NCBI GenBank assembly: GCA_030427205.1
Contig: JAUHXC010000027.1
Coordinates: forward strand, 83,614-147,613
DNA from: a bacterium
GTDB lineage: Bacteria; Myxococcota_A; Bradymonadia; UBA7976; UBA1532
Reading direction: 5' to 3'
DNA: 64,000 nucleotides
Each line of letters begins with the position of its first letter. Position 1 is the first letter of the stretch. The notes below the pieces were generated by a model. The model worked only from the letters and a program-made list of their open reading frames with translations. It made no database searches and had not been told where the DNA came from. The translations under genes were made by a program, and so were the position numbers. This document shows, in pieces, positions 25,877-34,896 of the stretch.

Positions 25877-26143
25877 ATGCTCGCAACAGCACAGCCCGGA
25901 GCGATCACACTCGAGGACTTCAGCGAACAGGTCAGCTCGAGCTACCCCGCGCTCGACTGGACGTTCTCCACCACCCACGACGGCGACCTGCAGGCCGAGG
26001 CCGAGGTCAACCACGCCGTCGTCTTCATCAACTGGCGCTGGACCGCTTCGGGGGGAGAGTGGGGGATCTTCGTCGACGCGGCCGAGCTGGCCGCGACGAA
26101 GGGCGCCATCGCGGTGCTCGGCGCCCACCCCCTCCTGCAGTAG
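25877..26143 (+). CDS. Hypothetical small protein at the element's right end
   Basis: An 88-residue protein with ATG at 25877 after AGGAGG. It starts with a short helix (ITLEDFSEQVSSSYP) and continues with predicted strands (AVVFINWRW, GEWGIFVDA). Part of it resembles the product of 24566-24955 on the other side of the HTH gene. It is the last gene before tRNA-Leu. Function is unknown. Confidence 0.65.
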   Translation: MLATAQPGAITLEDFSEQVSSSYPALDWTFSTTHDGDLQAEAEVNHAVVFINWRWTASGGEWGIFVDAAELAATKGAIAVLGAHPLLQ

Positions 26144-26156
26144 ATCTGCCCACCAT

Positions 26157-26186
26157 CCACGCGCGGTGCTGCGATGCCGCGCGTGG
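26157..26186. terminator. Perfect 10-bp hairpin before the tRNA gene
   Basis: CCACGCGCGG (26157-26166) pairs with CCGCGCGTGG (26177-26186) around a 10-base loop, 13 bases after the last element gene. It could stop transcription from both sides, insulating the tRNA. Confidence 0.5.
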
Positions 26187-26270
26187 CCGACTCTCTGGTG
26201 ATGACGGTGGTCGGTAGGGGGCTGGATTCCGAGTCCTCCAGGGCGTCGAATGCGCTGGAGGGCCCGGAAT

Positions 26271-26357
26271 TGGTACCGGAGGCCGGACTCGAACCGGCAC
26301 GCGCTTTCGCGCGGCGGATTTTGAATCCGCTGCGTCTACCAATTCCGCCACTCCGGC
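26271..26357 (-). tRNA. tRNA-Leu (anticodon CAA)
   Basis: The complement of 26357-26271 folds as a class II tRNA. The acceptor GCCGGAG pairs with CTCCGGT (one G-U), the D arm contains GGTAGA, and the anticodon stem GCGGA/TCCGC encloses TTCAAAA with anticodon CAA. There is a long variable arm (CGCG/CGCG hairpin) and a T arm with GTTCGAG. The CCA end is encoded. The 3' end faces the integrase side, so this is the probable integration target; the element preserved the tRNA. Confidence 0.95.
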
Positions 26358-26393
26358 AGCGGCCGACAAACTAATCCAGCCGGCCTGCGGACG

Positions 26394-27014
26394 TCAACCG
26401 CCCATCGTGATCTTCGCCGTGCGCTGCCACGCCGGGCGGGCTCGCAACCGCTCGGCGTAGGCCGCCACGTTCTCCGCCGCCAACGCCACCCCCGTGGCCT
26501 TGGCCCAGAACAGCGTATGCCCCGCCATCACGTCGGCCATGGTGAACTGCTCACCGAGCAGGAACGGCCCATCGCCCAGTCCCTGGGCCAGCACCTGCTC
26601 GGCGCGCGCGAACTCCTTCGGGGCCACCGCGAGCATATCGGGCACGCGCAGCTTGGGCGGCAGCGCGAAGGTATGCTTCGTCATGGTCCACAGCGGCTGC
26701 TCGAGCTCGGTGGCGACGAAGAACATCCACTGGTCGTACAGCACCCGCGCGCGCCCCGCGCCGGGCACCAGACCCGAATCGGGCGCCTGCTCGCCGATGT
26801 AGGTACAGATCACCGGCGACTCGGTGATGGCGAGTCCATCGTGCACCAGCGCCGGCACCTTGCCGCCCGGGTTGATCGCCAGATACTCGGGCTGCCGCAG
26901 CTCACCCTGCTGGGGGTTCAAAACCTTGTAATCGTAGGTGATACCGGCCTCTTCGGCGGCCCAGATCGCGCGCTGGGCGCGGGAGCGGCCGAAGCCGTAG
27001 ACGGTCAGGCTCAT
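26394..27014 (-). CDS. Glutathione S-transferase family protein
   Basis: A 206-residue cytosolic protein with the thioredoxin-fold N-terminal domain (residues 1-80) and the helical C-terminal domain. The segment NPGGKVPALVHDG contains the cis-proline, and ITESPVICTYI is the glutathione gamma-glutamyl contact site. Residue Ser11 in YGFGRSRAQR is a candidate for glutathione activation. It would conjugate or reduce electrophiles with glutathione. It is the first gene outside the mobile element and is transcribed towards the tRNA. Its substrate cannot be inferred. Confidence 0.9.
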   Translation of the reverse strand: MSLTVYGFGRSRAQRAIWAAEEAGITYDYKVLNPQQGELRQPEYLAINPGGKVPALVHDGLAITESPVICTYIGEQAPDSGLVPGAGRARVLYDQWMFFVATELEQPLWTMTKHTFALPPKLRVPDMLAVAPKEFARAEQVLAQGLGDGPFLLGEQFTMADVMAGHTLFWAKATGVALAAENVAAYAERLRARPAWQRTAKITMGG

Positions 27015-27130
27015 GTGCGTCCTCCATGATCGCTGCCCGCAGGGTGGACCTCGGCGACCGGCAGCGCAAGCGGCAGCGCCCGCGGCGCCCGGCGTGGCGT
27101 CGATCGGGCGGCCTCGCGTACAGTCGAGCG

Positions 27131-27976
27131 GTGAACGCCTTCGCCCTCACCGCGCTCTGGCTCGCGCTGGCCGCTCCTGCGGGAGACGGGCCGTTGCTCA
27201 GCGTGCAATGCCCGGATGCCATCGCCGAGGTGACATGGCAGGCGCTGTCCGATGCCATGCGTCGCTGGGGCATCCCCGACGTCGAGATCGATGTGGTGTG
27301 CCATCCCAACGGGGCCGGACGCATCGAGACCCGGCTGCGCGGGCAGCGGGCGATCGCCGAGATGCCGCCCCGGGAGTTCGGCGGGCCGGATCGCGTGGTC
27401 GAGATCGCCGAGGCGGAGCTCGGCGTGCTGGTGCGGGCCCTGGGCGGCACGATGCGCGCGCCGCCGCGCTGGGTCTTGCAGGTGGGGGCCGGCGCGCGGG
27501 TCGTCGGGCTCGGCGGATCGCTGCCGTTGACGCTGTCGTTTCAGCTCGATCGGCGCCTGGGTGTGACCCGCGAGCGGGGGTTCTTGCGGTTCGGGCTCGG
27601 CGGATCGGCCGGAGCCGTAGAGAGCGACGGTCGATCGGTGGCTGTCATCGGCACGTCGGCGTTCGCGCTGTTCGGCGTGCGCGCCGAGAGCCGCCGTTGG
27701 GCGCTCGATGGCGGGCTGGGCATGCGGCTGGGTCTCATCACGCTGGAGGGCGCTTCAGGCAGCCTCGAACGGCCCGAAGACACCTCCGGCGTGTGGTACG
27801 GCCCCATTCTGCAGGGCGGAGCCGGCTGGCGCATCACGCGCCGCGGCACGCTGCGATTGGGTATCGAGGCCGGCTATGGCTTCGACGGCCCGGTGGGTCG
27901 CCCCGACGCGGGCGCGGGCTTTCGTCACGACGGGGGGTGGATCGGGCTCGATCTGGCGCTGGCGATGGCATTCTGA
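27131..27976 (+). CDS. Exported protein, probable outer-membrane beta-barrel
   Basis: A 281-residue product from GTG 27131, chosen because it begins a signal peptide (VNAFALTALWLALAAPAGDG); longer starts add a basic, non-signal stretch. Residues 20-105 form a periplasmic-type domain with two Cys. From residue 115 on, alternating hydrophobic and Gly-rich strands (WVLQVGAGARVVGLGG and the closing IGLDLALAMAF) end with an aromatic residue, as in outer-membrane barrels. The cargo is unknown. It diverges from the glutathione S-transferase. Confidence 0.75.
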   Translation: MNAFALTALWLALAAPAGDGPLLSVQCPDAIAEVTWQALSDAMRRWGIPDVEIDVVCHPNGAGRIETRLRGQRAIAEMPPREFGGPDRVVEIAEAELGVLVRALGGTMRAPPRWVLQVGAGARVVGLGGSLPLTLSFQLDRRLGVTRERGFLRFGLGGSAGAVESDGRSVAVIGTSAFALFGVRAESRRWALDGGLGMRLGLITLEGASGSLERPEDTSGVWYGPILQGGAGWRITRRGTLRLGIEAGYGFDGPVGRPDAGAGFRHDGGWIGLDLALAMAF

Positions 27977-28047
27977 AGTGATAGGGATGTCATGCGGTGC
28001 CATGCGGTGCCATCCAGGTGGTATGATGCCATCATGGGCGTCGCGGC

Positions 28048-28770
28048 TCAGTCGCCGTCCATGCGCCACGCGACGCCGACGATCGGAGAGAAGCTCTGGG
28101 TGCCATGCACCAGCTCGTCCATCAGCGGGGCGTCGCGGCGGTCGTAGTAGCGCACCCGGTACTCGGCGCGGAAGACGACGTCCAGATTCGACCAGACGTT
28201 GACCTGCCCGCCGATGGCGGCGAGCCAGGCGACCGTCGTCGACGTACGCAGCGCGTTGTCGGTGTCACCGTCGGCCGTGGCCAGATCGCCGCGGGCGTCG
28301 TCGTTGCGCAGGCCGAGCGCGCCGTAGCCCAGCTCGATGAACAGCATCTTCCACTGCGCGCGCAGCAGCGGCCCGAGCCACAGCTCGTCGAAGTCGCCGC
28401 CGACCTCGCCCTCGACGATGGTCTGGTTCTCGTCGTCGAGGCCGACGAAGCGCCCGGCGTTGCGGGTGCCGCTGTCGAAGCGGGCGAAGGCGCCGAATGA
28501 CAGCGGGCCCCAGAAGCGCCAGGTGGCGATGCCCGACAGCCCGACGGCGCTCTCTTCGACCAGCCGCTCGCCGCGGGCGCCGCCGATCTCGGACTTCACC
28601 TGCTGCTCGAAGCGGTGGAAGGTCAGGCCCAGGTCGAAGCGCAGCAGCTCGGCGGGCGCGTCGGCGGCGGGGATCTCCGTCGGGGGCGCGTCGGTCTCCG
28701 CCGCGGCTGCGACGGGTGCGCACGCCAGCGCCAGCGCGAGCGGCAGCCAGTGGGATCGCGCGTGCGTCAT
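28048..28770 (-). CDS. Exported outer-membrane beta-barrel-like protein
   Basis: A 240-residue protein with a signal peptide (MTHARSHWLPLALALACAP to about residue 24), a short Pro/Ala spacer, and repeated amphipathic strands (LRFDLGLTFHRFEQQV, FGAFARFDSG, VVFRAEYRVRYYDRR, and FSPIVGVAWRMDGD at the end). The pattern fits an eight- to ten-strand barrel of the outer membrane. No specific family is recognised. The 71-bp gap to the neighbouring gene contains short ATGCGGTGCC direct repeats. Confidence 0.75.
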   Translation of the reverse strand: MTHARSHWLPLALALACAPVAAAAETDAPPTEIPAADAPAELLRFDLGLTFHRFEQQVKSEIGGARGERLVEESAVGLSGIATWRFWGPLSFGAFARFDSGTRNAGRFVGLDDENQTIVEGEVGGDFDELWLGPLLRAQWKMLFIELGYGALGLRNDDARGDLATADGDTDNALRTSTTVAWLAAIGGQVNVWSNLDVVFRAEYRVRYYDRRDAPLMDELVHGTQSFSPIVGVAWRMDGD

Positions 28771-28819
28771 CGGTGTCTCCTCGGGGGCTGGGTGTCGACC
28801 AGAGACCGCAGCGTCGGCC

Positions 28820-30040
28820 TCAAGGCAGCTTGGTCGGTCCCGGTACGTGGCGCAAGACCGACGCGTCGAGGCTGCTCGAGATCACCGGCGTCTCGTGCAT
28901 CGTCTTCCAGGGCACCTCGGGCCACCAGCGGGTCCATTTCGGGCGGGTGGTCGGCTCGAAGACCTGACCGACGCGGGGCACGAAGACCTCGACGCCGGCG
29001 GCCTCGGCGGCGGCGATGATGCGCTCGGCGGGCTCGGTCCAGGCGTGGTGGGCCAGGTTGAAGGTGCCCCAGTGGATGGGCACCAGGAGCTCGCCGCGCA
29101 CCATCTTGAAGGCGGCGACGGCTTGCTCGGGCCCCAGGTGCACGTCGCGCCACAGCGCGTTGTAGGCGCCGTTCTCGACCAGGGCGACGTCGAAGGGCCC
29201 GTACCTCTCGCCGATGTCGGCGAAGCCGGGGAAGAGCGCGCTGTCGCCGCTGAAGAAGGCCCGGTTCTGCGGGCCGACCATCGACCAGCTGCACCACAGC
29301 GTCGACTTGTCCCACCACGGCGCGCGGCCCGAGAAATGGCGCGAGGGGGTCGCCGCCAGCGTGACCTCGCCCAGATCCACGGTGTCCCACCAGTCGTATT
29401 CGCGGATGCGATCGTCGGGGATGCCCCAATACGCCAGGTGGGATCCGACCCCCAGCGGCACGTGGAAGACGACGTCGCGATCGGCCAGCGCGCGCACGCT
29501 GGGATAGTCGAGGTGGTCGTAGTGATCGTGGCTGATGATCACCGCGTCGAGCGGCGGCAGGTCGTCGATGGCGATGGGCGGCGGGTGGAAGCGGGCCGGG
29601 CCGACCCAGGTCGCCGGGGACGCGCGCGGGCCCCAGACCGGGTCGGTGAGGATGGTCTGCCCGTCGATCTCGATGAGGAAGGTCGAGTGCCCCATCCAGC
29701 TGAGCCGCAAGCCCGTCGGCGGCGGCGTGTCGTAGACCGCCGGGTCGATGGTGTCCATCGGCAGCGGCTCGGCCGGGTTGCGGATCTGCTCGCCGCGGAA
29801 GCTGCCCTTGATCATCGGCCACAGCGGCATCGGCGCCTGGGGCAGCGGGTTGTCGAAGCGGTCGCCGGTCCATTGCGGCGAGGCGGCGATGCGGTCGCGA
29901 TGTTCGCCCCGCGGGATCTTGCCCAGGGCGGTCCACAGGTCGAAGGTCACGGCGAGGGTTGCTCCGATGAAGGCGAGGGCGATGGCCAGCAGGATGCGAC
30001 GCCAGCGCGGGCGTCGGGCGGCGCGGTCGGGTTCGGTCAT
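28820..30040 (-). CDS. Metallo-beta-lactamase-fold hydrolase, NAPE-PLD-like
   Basis: A 406-residue protein with an N-terminal membrane anchor (residues 15-32, WRRILLAIALAFIGATLA). The metal site HDHYDH lies at residues 171-176. Further ligands are expected in PSRHFSGRAPW, FFSGDSALFPG and PIHWGTF. Length and motif spacing match the NAPE-PLD-like/UlaG branch, which includes phospholipid-cleaving phosphodiesterases. It probably acts on a lipid or cyclic substrate at the membrane face. It is transcribed alone. Confidence 0.85.
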   Translation of the reverse strand: MTEPDRAARRPRWRRILLAIALAFIGATLAVTFDLWTALGKIPRGEHRDRIAASPQWTGDRFDNPLPQAPMPLWPMIKGSFRGEQIRNPAEPLPMDTIDPAVYDTPPPTGLRLSWMGHSTFLIEIDGQTILTDPVWGPRASPATWVGPARFHPPPIAIDDLPPLDAVIISHDHYDHLDYPSVRALADRDVVFHVPLGVGSHLAYWGIPDDRIREYDWWDTVDLGEVTLAATPSRHFSGRAPWWDKSTLWCSWSMVGPQNRAFFSGDSALFPGFADIGERYGPFDVALVENGAYNALWRDVHLGPEQAVAAFKMVRGELLVPIHWGTFNLAHHAWTEPAERIIAAAEAAGVEVFVPRVGQVFEPTTRPKWTRWWPEVPWKTMHETPVISSSLDASVLRHVPGPTKLP

Positions 30041-30170
30041 CACGCTCTCGCGGGTGGTGTCGTGCACAAGATGGTTCGGGCGCGGCCGAGGCTTCGCGGC
30101 ATGGCCCATCGGGCGCCGATCCGAACGGTCGGGGTCGGTATAGTGGCCGCTCGGCCGGCAGGAGGCGCGC

Positions 30171-33008
30171 ATGGTGGGTGAAGTGGCGGCGATGAGAGGC
30201 GCGGGGCTCGTCGGGAGCGCGGCATGGCTCGCCGGACTGCTCGCCGGACTGCTCGCGGCGCTGCTCGCGGGCTGTGTCGAGGGGGGCGACGGGATGGCCG
30301 ATGTGGGCCCCGGCGCGGACGCGGCGGTTGATGCCGACCCGCTCGGGCCGTCAGACGGCGGGTCGCCCGAGCGGGGGGCGCCCGATGCGGCGGGGGCGGC
30401 GCAGGACGCGGGGGCCGATGGGTTCGCGGTCGACGCTGGCCCGCCGGTTGACGCGGCGCCGGCGGGTGATGCCGGCCCGCAGACGGACGCCGGGGCCGAA
30501 GAGCGCTGCATCGGCCCCGAGACGGGGGACGCGGTCGAGTGGGTCATCGGCGACATCCGCGCGACCGTATCGGCGGCCGGCGAGCGCTGCGCGCGTACCT
30601 TCACGCTGTCGACCACCGCCGTACTGCGCGACGGGCGCCCGGACAACCCGCGCATCATCCGCGAGCGGGCCGATCGGACCACCGTCCGGACCGGCGACGC
30701 GCTCTTCGACGGGCTGTACGCGCTGGCCGTCGAAGAGGCGGGGCAGAATGCGGTCGACGCCATCCGCGACGGGTCCTTCCGCGACGGCGAGCCGGTGCCG
30801 TGCCCGCCCGACGCGGCCGGCGGCTGCTTCGAGACGGGGCGCGCGTGGAACTACGTGTGGACCCGGGACACCGCCTACGCCGTCGATCTGGGGCTGGGCC
30901 TCTTCGACCCGACCCGGGCGCTCAACTCGCTGATGTTCAAGCTCTCCCGGCCGCGGGACGGCGGGCGCCTGCGGGTCGTGCAGGACACCGGCACCGGCGG
31001 CAGCTGGCCGGTCTCGACCGATCGGGTGACCTGGGCGCTCGGCGCGCGGGCGCTGGCGCCGCTGCTCGACCCCGAGCCGGCCCACGACCTGCGCCGGGCG
31101 GCGATCGAGGCGCTGGCGGCGACCGCGTGGGACGACGACGAGGCGGCGTTCGACGCGGTCATCGGGCTGTACCTGGGGGAGCAGTCCTTCCTCGACTGGC
31201 GTGAGCAGAGCTACCCCGACTGGGTCGCCGGTCGACCGGCCCACATCGCGATGTCGGCGACGCTGGGCACCAACGTCGCCCACTACGCCGCCCGCCGCTG
31301 GCTCGCGCGGCTGGAGCAGTGGGCCGATCGGCCCGAGCAGGCCGCGCTGTGGGACGCCGCCGCCGACCGCTTGCGCACCGCCATCCGCGAGCGGCTCTTC
31401 GACCCGCCGTCCGGGCTGCCGTCGGCGTTTCTGACCACGACCCTCGACCGAGCGCCGACCCGGCAGCACGATCTGCTGGGCACGACGCTGGCGATACTCG
31501 AGGGCGTGCTCGACGCGGACGAAGGGCGGGCGGCGCTGTCGGCCTGGCCGCTGCTGCCCGGCGGGCCGCCGGTGATCTGGCCGCAGCAGCAGTTCACGCC
31601 GATCTACCACAACCGCGGGCAGTGGCCCTTCGTGACGGCCTATTTCGCCCGCGCCGGCGCCCGCGTGCGGCACGCCAAGGCGGTCGAAGCGGGTATCGAG
31701 ACGTTGATGCGCGGCGCGGCGGCCAACCTGTCGAACATGGAGAACTTCGAGGCGGCGTCGGGCCTGGCCTGGGTCGACGACGGGCCATACTCGGGGCCGG
31801 TGGTCAACTCCCAGCGGCAGCTGTGGAGCGTCGCCGGCTATCTGGGGGTGGTGCACGAGGTCGTCTTCGGCCTGCGCTTCGAAGACGAGCGGCTGCGGTT
31901 CGTGCCCGGGCTCACCCGCCGGCTGCGCGCGCGCTGGTTCGAAGGCGCCCCGTCGCTGACGTTGGAGGGCGTGCGTTGGCGGCGGCGGGTCTTCGACGTG
32001 CGGCTGGTGCTGCCGCCCGCGGCCGACGACGGGGCGCCCGATGCCGACCAGGGCTATCGGGTGGTGAGCCTGCGGGTCGGCGGCCGGCCGATCGATCCCG
32101 CCGTGGGGCTCGCGCCGGCCGATCTGGACGACGGGCGCTTGACGGTCGAGGTGCAGTTGGCGCCCGATCCGTGGCCGGCGGTGTCGCTGACCCGCATCGA
32201 GGATCCGGGGCGCTGGCGCGCGGTCTTCGCGCCGCGCAGCCCGATCATCGAGCGCCTGTCATGGACCCCCGACGGCGTCTCGCTCGACGTGCGCGCCCGA
32301 GACGACGACGTGCGCATCGAGCTGCTGCGCGACGGGCAGCTCATCGTCGGCGATCTGGACGCCGGGTTCATCGACCACGACGTCGAGGCCGGCGACCAGG
32401 CCTGCTACACCGCGCGGGCGGTCTTTCGCGATACGGGGCTCACCTCGCAGCACGCCGAGCCGCAGTGCTGGTGGGGCCGGGACGGCGCGCGGGTCAGCGT
32501 CTACGAGGCCGAGGCGCTCGAGGTGGTCGAGGGTGAGCGGGCCGACGAGCATGGCCGACCGCATGTGCGCGATCCGGGCGGCGGCGGGGTGGCCGTGGCG
32601 CGCTTCGTGCCGCGGCACGAGGGCCTGCACGGCATTCAGGTGGTCTATGGCAACGGCGTCGGTCCGGTCGAGACGGGGGTGACCTGCGCCGTGCGCACCG
32701 TCGACGTGATCGCGCTCGACAACGAAGAGCTCATCGGCACCGGCACGATCGTCCTGCCCCATCTGGGCGCCTGGGATCGCTGGGCCGACTCGAGCATCGC
32801 CTTCGTCGACCTGTGGGCGGCGCGGCCGTATCGCATCCACGTGCACGGCAGCCGCGTGGGCAACATGTCGCGGCTGGCGCACTTCGAGGGCTACACCGGC
32901 GGCGCGGGCGGGGTGCATGGTCCGGTGGACGCGGCGAACATCGCCGCGGTGAAGGTGCTGGCGTTCGACCGGATCGCCGAGCCGCCGATGCACATGGGCG
33001 GGCCCTGA
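30171..33008 (+). CDS. Six-hairpin glycosidase-like lipoprotein
   Basis: A 945-residue exported protein with ATG behind AGGAGG. A lipoprotein signal ends at LLAGC (about residue 35), and an Asp/Ala/Pro/Gly-rich linker runs to residue 115. Residues 160-600 show alternating helices with the motif GRAWNYVWTRDTAYAVDLG and the late GQWPFVTAYFARAGA, typical of (alpha/alpha)6 glucoamylase-like enzymes. The C-terminal 300 residues are beta-rich, including a carbohydrate-binding-like module (YEAEALEVVEG). It would trim an oligosaccharide at the cell surface. Substrate and catalytic acids are not certain. Confidence 0.75.
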   Translation: MVGEVAAMRGAGLVGSAAWLAGLLAGLLAALLAGCVEGGDGMADVGPGADAAVDADPLGPSDGGSPERGAPDAAGAAQDAGADGFAVDAGPPVDAAPAGDAGPQTDAGAEERCIGPETGDAVEWVIGDIRATVSAAGERCARTFTLSTTAVLRDGRPDNPRIIRERADRTTVRTGDALFDGLYALAVEEAGQNAVDAIRDGSFRDGEPVPCPPDAAGGCFETGRAWNYVWTRDTAYAVDLGLGLFDPTRALNSLMFKLSRPRDGGRLRVVQDTGTGGSWPVSTDRVTWALGARALAPLLDPEPAHDLRRAAIEALAATAWDDDEAAFDAVIGLYLGEQSFLDWREQSYPDWVAGRPAHIAMSATLGTNVAHYAARRWLARLEQWADRPEQAALWDAAADRLRTAIRERLFDPPSGLPSAFLTTTLDRAPTRQHDLLGTTLAILEGVLDADEGRAALSAWPLLPGGPPVIWPQQQFTPIYHNRGQWPFVTAYFARAGARVRHAKAVEAGIETLMRGAAANLSNMENFEAASGLAWVDDGPYSGPVVNSQRQLWSVAGYLGVVHEVVFGLRFEDERLRFVPGLTRRLRARWFEGAPSLTLEGVRWRRRVFDVRLVLPPAADDGAPDADQGYRVVSLRVGGRPIDPAVGLAPADLDDGRLTVEVQLAPDPWPAVSLTRIEDPGRWRAVFAPRSPIIERLSWTPDGVSLDVRARDDDVRIELLRDGQLIVGDLDAGFIDHDVEAGDQACYTARAVFRDTGLTSQHAEPQCWWGRDGARVSVYEAEALEVVEGERADEHGRPHVRDPGGGGVAVARFVPRHEGLHGIQVVYGNGVGPVETGVTCAVRTVDVIALDNEELIGTGTIVLPHLGAWDRWADSSIAFVDLWAARPYRIHVHGSRVGNMSRLAHFEGYTGGAGGVHGPVDAANIAAVKVLAFDRIAEPPMHMGGP

Positions 33009-33113
33009 GGGGCGGGCCCGCCGGGACGGGCCATGAGCAGCGGCTGGAGGATGCCCGCAGACGGGTCAGGATGCCCCGCCGCGGGCAGATTCGGCGCGGG
33101 GCAGGGCCGGGGG

Positions 33114-34037
33114 TCAGCCGCCGACGGTGAGGCTCAGCTGGGCCGTCTGGGCGCCCAGGGCGCCCTCGACGATGCACTCGCCGGCGCTGACGCCCTCGAC
33201 CTGGATGCCGGGCAGGTAGAGCTGACGCTGGAAGCGCACGGTGCAGATCTCGGGGGTCAGGCTCTCGACGGTGAGCACGCCTTCGACCGCGCCGATCCCT
33301 TGGCCCCCCGCGTCTTCGACCTGGATGAGGCCCGGCAGCTCGCCGCCGACGTCGAGCGAAGCGCCCTCGAGCTGCGAGGCGAAGTCGAAGCGGGTGACCT
33401 GATCGACGGTGACCACCTCGCGGGACAGCGACGAGTCGCCGATCTGCAGCGCCTTGCCGCCGGCTTCGAGGTAGCGCAGGCGGAACTCGTGATCGGCCCC
33501 GCCCGGCACCCGCTCGGCGGCGGTCTCGGGGTTGATGCTCAGCTCGGCGGGCGCGACGCCGACGAGCACCTGCCCGGTCACGTCGCGGCGCTCGACGGTG
33601 AGCACCTCGGTGCCGCCGATGAGCACCTTCTCCGACTCGATGATGGCCCGGACGCCCACCTGCGCCGCCTCGGCGACCCGCAGCGTGCCGAGGTCGGTGC
33701 CGCGGTCGGTATCGACGGTGAGCTGCGCCTCGCCGGCGACGAGGCCCTCGATGACCAGGCTGTTGATCTGGTTGTCGACGATGCTGGCGATCTCGGGCGG
33801 GTCGATCTTCGCGCCGCGCACCCGGATGCCCGCGGTGGCGTCGAGCGACTGCACGTCGAGGGTGGCCCGGGTGCCGACGGCGATGGCCGTATCGAGCGAC
33901 GCGCCGAGGGTCACGACCGGGTCCTCGTAGGTGAAGCGGACCAGGTTGTTCTCGCCTTCGGTGGAGGTATCGCAGCCGACGAGCGGTGTGGCGAGGGTCG
34001 CCAGCGCCAGGGTGGTCCACGACGCGATGCGGTTCAT
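33114..34037 (-). CDS. Lipoprotein with repeated beta domains
   Basis: A 307-residue product with ATG at 34037 behind AAGGAGA; an upstream in-frame ATG at 34118 has no site. The lipobox is PLVGC near residue 20. The mature part consists of three or four beta-sandwich-like repeats (VGTRATLDVQSLDATAGIRV, LIGGTEVLTVERRD, LDVGGELPGLIQVEDAGG), like bacterial Ig-type surface proteins. No enzyme motif is visible. Function unknown. Confidence 0.75.
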   Translation of the reverse strand: MNRIASWTTLALATLATPLVGCDTSTEGENNLVRFTYEDPVVTLGASLDTAIAVGTRATLDVQSLDATAGIRVRGAKIDPPEIASIVDNQINSLVIEGLVAGEAQLTVDTDRGTDLGTLRVAEAAQVGVRAIIESEKVLIGGTEVLTVERRDVTGQVLVGVAPAELSINPETAAERVPGGADHEFRLRYLEAGGKALQIGDSSLSREVVTVDQVTRFDFASQLEGASLDVGGELPGLIQVEDAGGQGIGAVEGVLTVESLTPEICTVRFQRQLYLPGIQVEGVSAGECIVEGALGAQTAQLSLTVGG

Positions 34038-34263
34038 GTCGGTCTCCTTGCAGTTCCGAGCGTGTATCCGAACGTGTATCCGAACGTGCGCCGGGCAGTA
34101 GAGCATATGGCGTGCCACTTGTCGCGGGCGACGGCGATACGTGGGTGCACGGCGGGTGGGCGTCGCCGGGCGGGGCGCGGCCCGTCGCGCGCTCTGACAT
34201 ACCCGCCGCGATTGGACGAATCGTGCTCCATCGTCGCTTGCGCCCGTGGGCGAAGGGTGTCAT

Positions 34264-34872
34264 GTGAGTCTCGTGCAGACGACGCAACCGATCGCCCGAC
34301 CGCCCTGCCGACGCCGCATCGCGACGGCCCCGCGGGTCCTCCTGTCGGCGGCGCTGGCGTGCGGTTCGCTGGTCGTCGGCGGCTGCGACGGCGACGTCGA
34401 GCAGGCGGTCGACGCCGGCTGGTCGGGCACCCGGGTGATCGCCGAGCCGGCCGACTGGGTCGCGGTCTCGGCGGCGGATGATCCCTTCGACGATCGGCCG
34501 GCGCAGGTGCAGTGTCCGCCCCACGGCGCGCAAGCCGAGGACGGCCGCTTCGAGGTCGAGACCGACGTCTGCGACTACGGCACCTTCGCCCATCCGCTGC
34601 CGGTCGCGCTGCGCCCGGGGGATGTCGTCGAGGCGACGGTCTGGCACCTCGAGCTGTGGGCGCCCGAGCGCAGCGAAGGCCACGCCGCGCTGCAGCTCGG
34701 CGAGCAGCTGCTGTGGGAGCGGCGGGTGCCGATCCCGGGGCAGGAGGCGATCTACCCGATCACGATCACTGTCGGGGCGCCGGCCCCGGCGGGCACGCCG
34801 CTCTATTTTCACGTGCACAATCACGGCGCCAACTCGTGGCGTTTGCTGGACGTGGAGGCGCATCGTGAGTGA
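34264..34872 (+). CDS. Small lipoprotein
   Basis: A 202-residue product read from GTG 34264; a GTG at 34246 is also possible. The signal region (APRVLLSAALACGSLVVGGC) ends at a good lipobox. The mature domain is a jelly-roll-like beta sandwich with a FHVHNHGANSWRLLDVE ending and two Cys. It precedes the cNMP-binding gene by 24 bp, so the two may form an operon. Function is unknown. Confidence 0.7.
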   Translation: MSLVQTTQPIARPPCRRRIATAPRVLLSAALACGSLVVGGCDGDVEQAVDAGWSGTRVIAEPADWVAVSAADDPFDDRPAQVQCPPHGAQAEDGRFEVETDVCDYGTFAHPLPVALRPGDVVEATVWHLELWAPERSEGHAALQLGEQLLWERRVPIPGQEAIYPITITVGAPAPAGTPLYFHVHNHGANSWRLLDVEAHRE

Positions 34873-34896
34873 ACGTCTGGTCGAGGGGGGGAGCCC

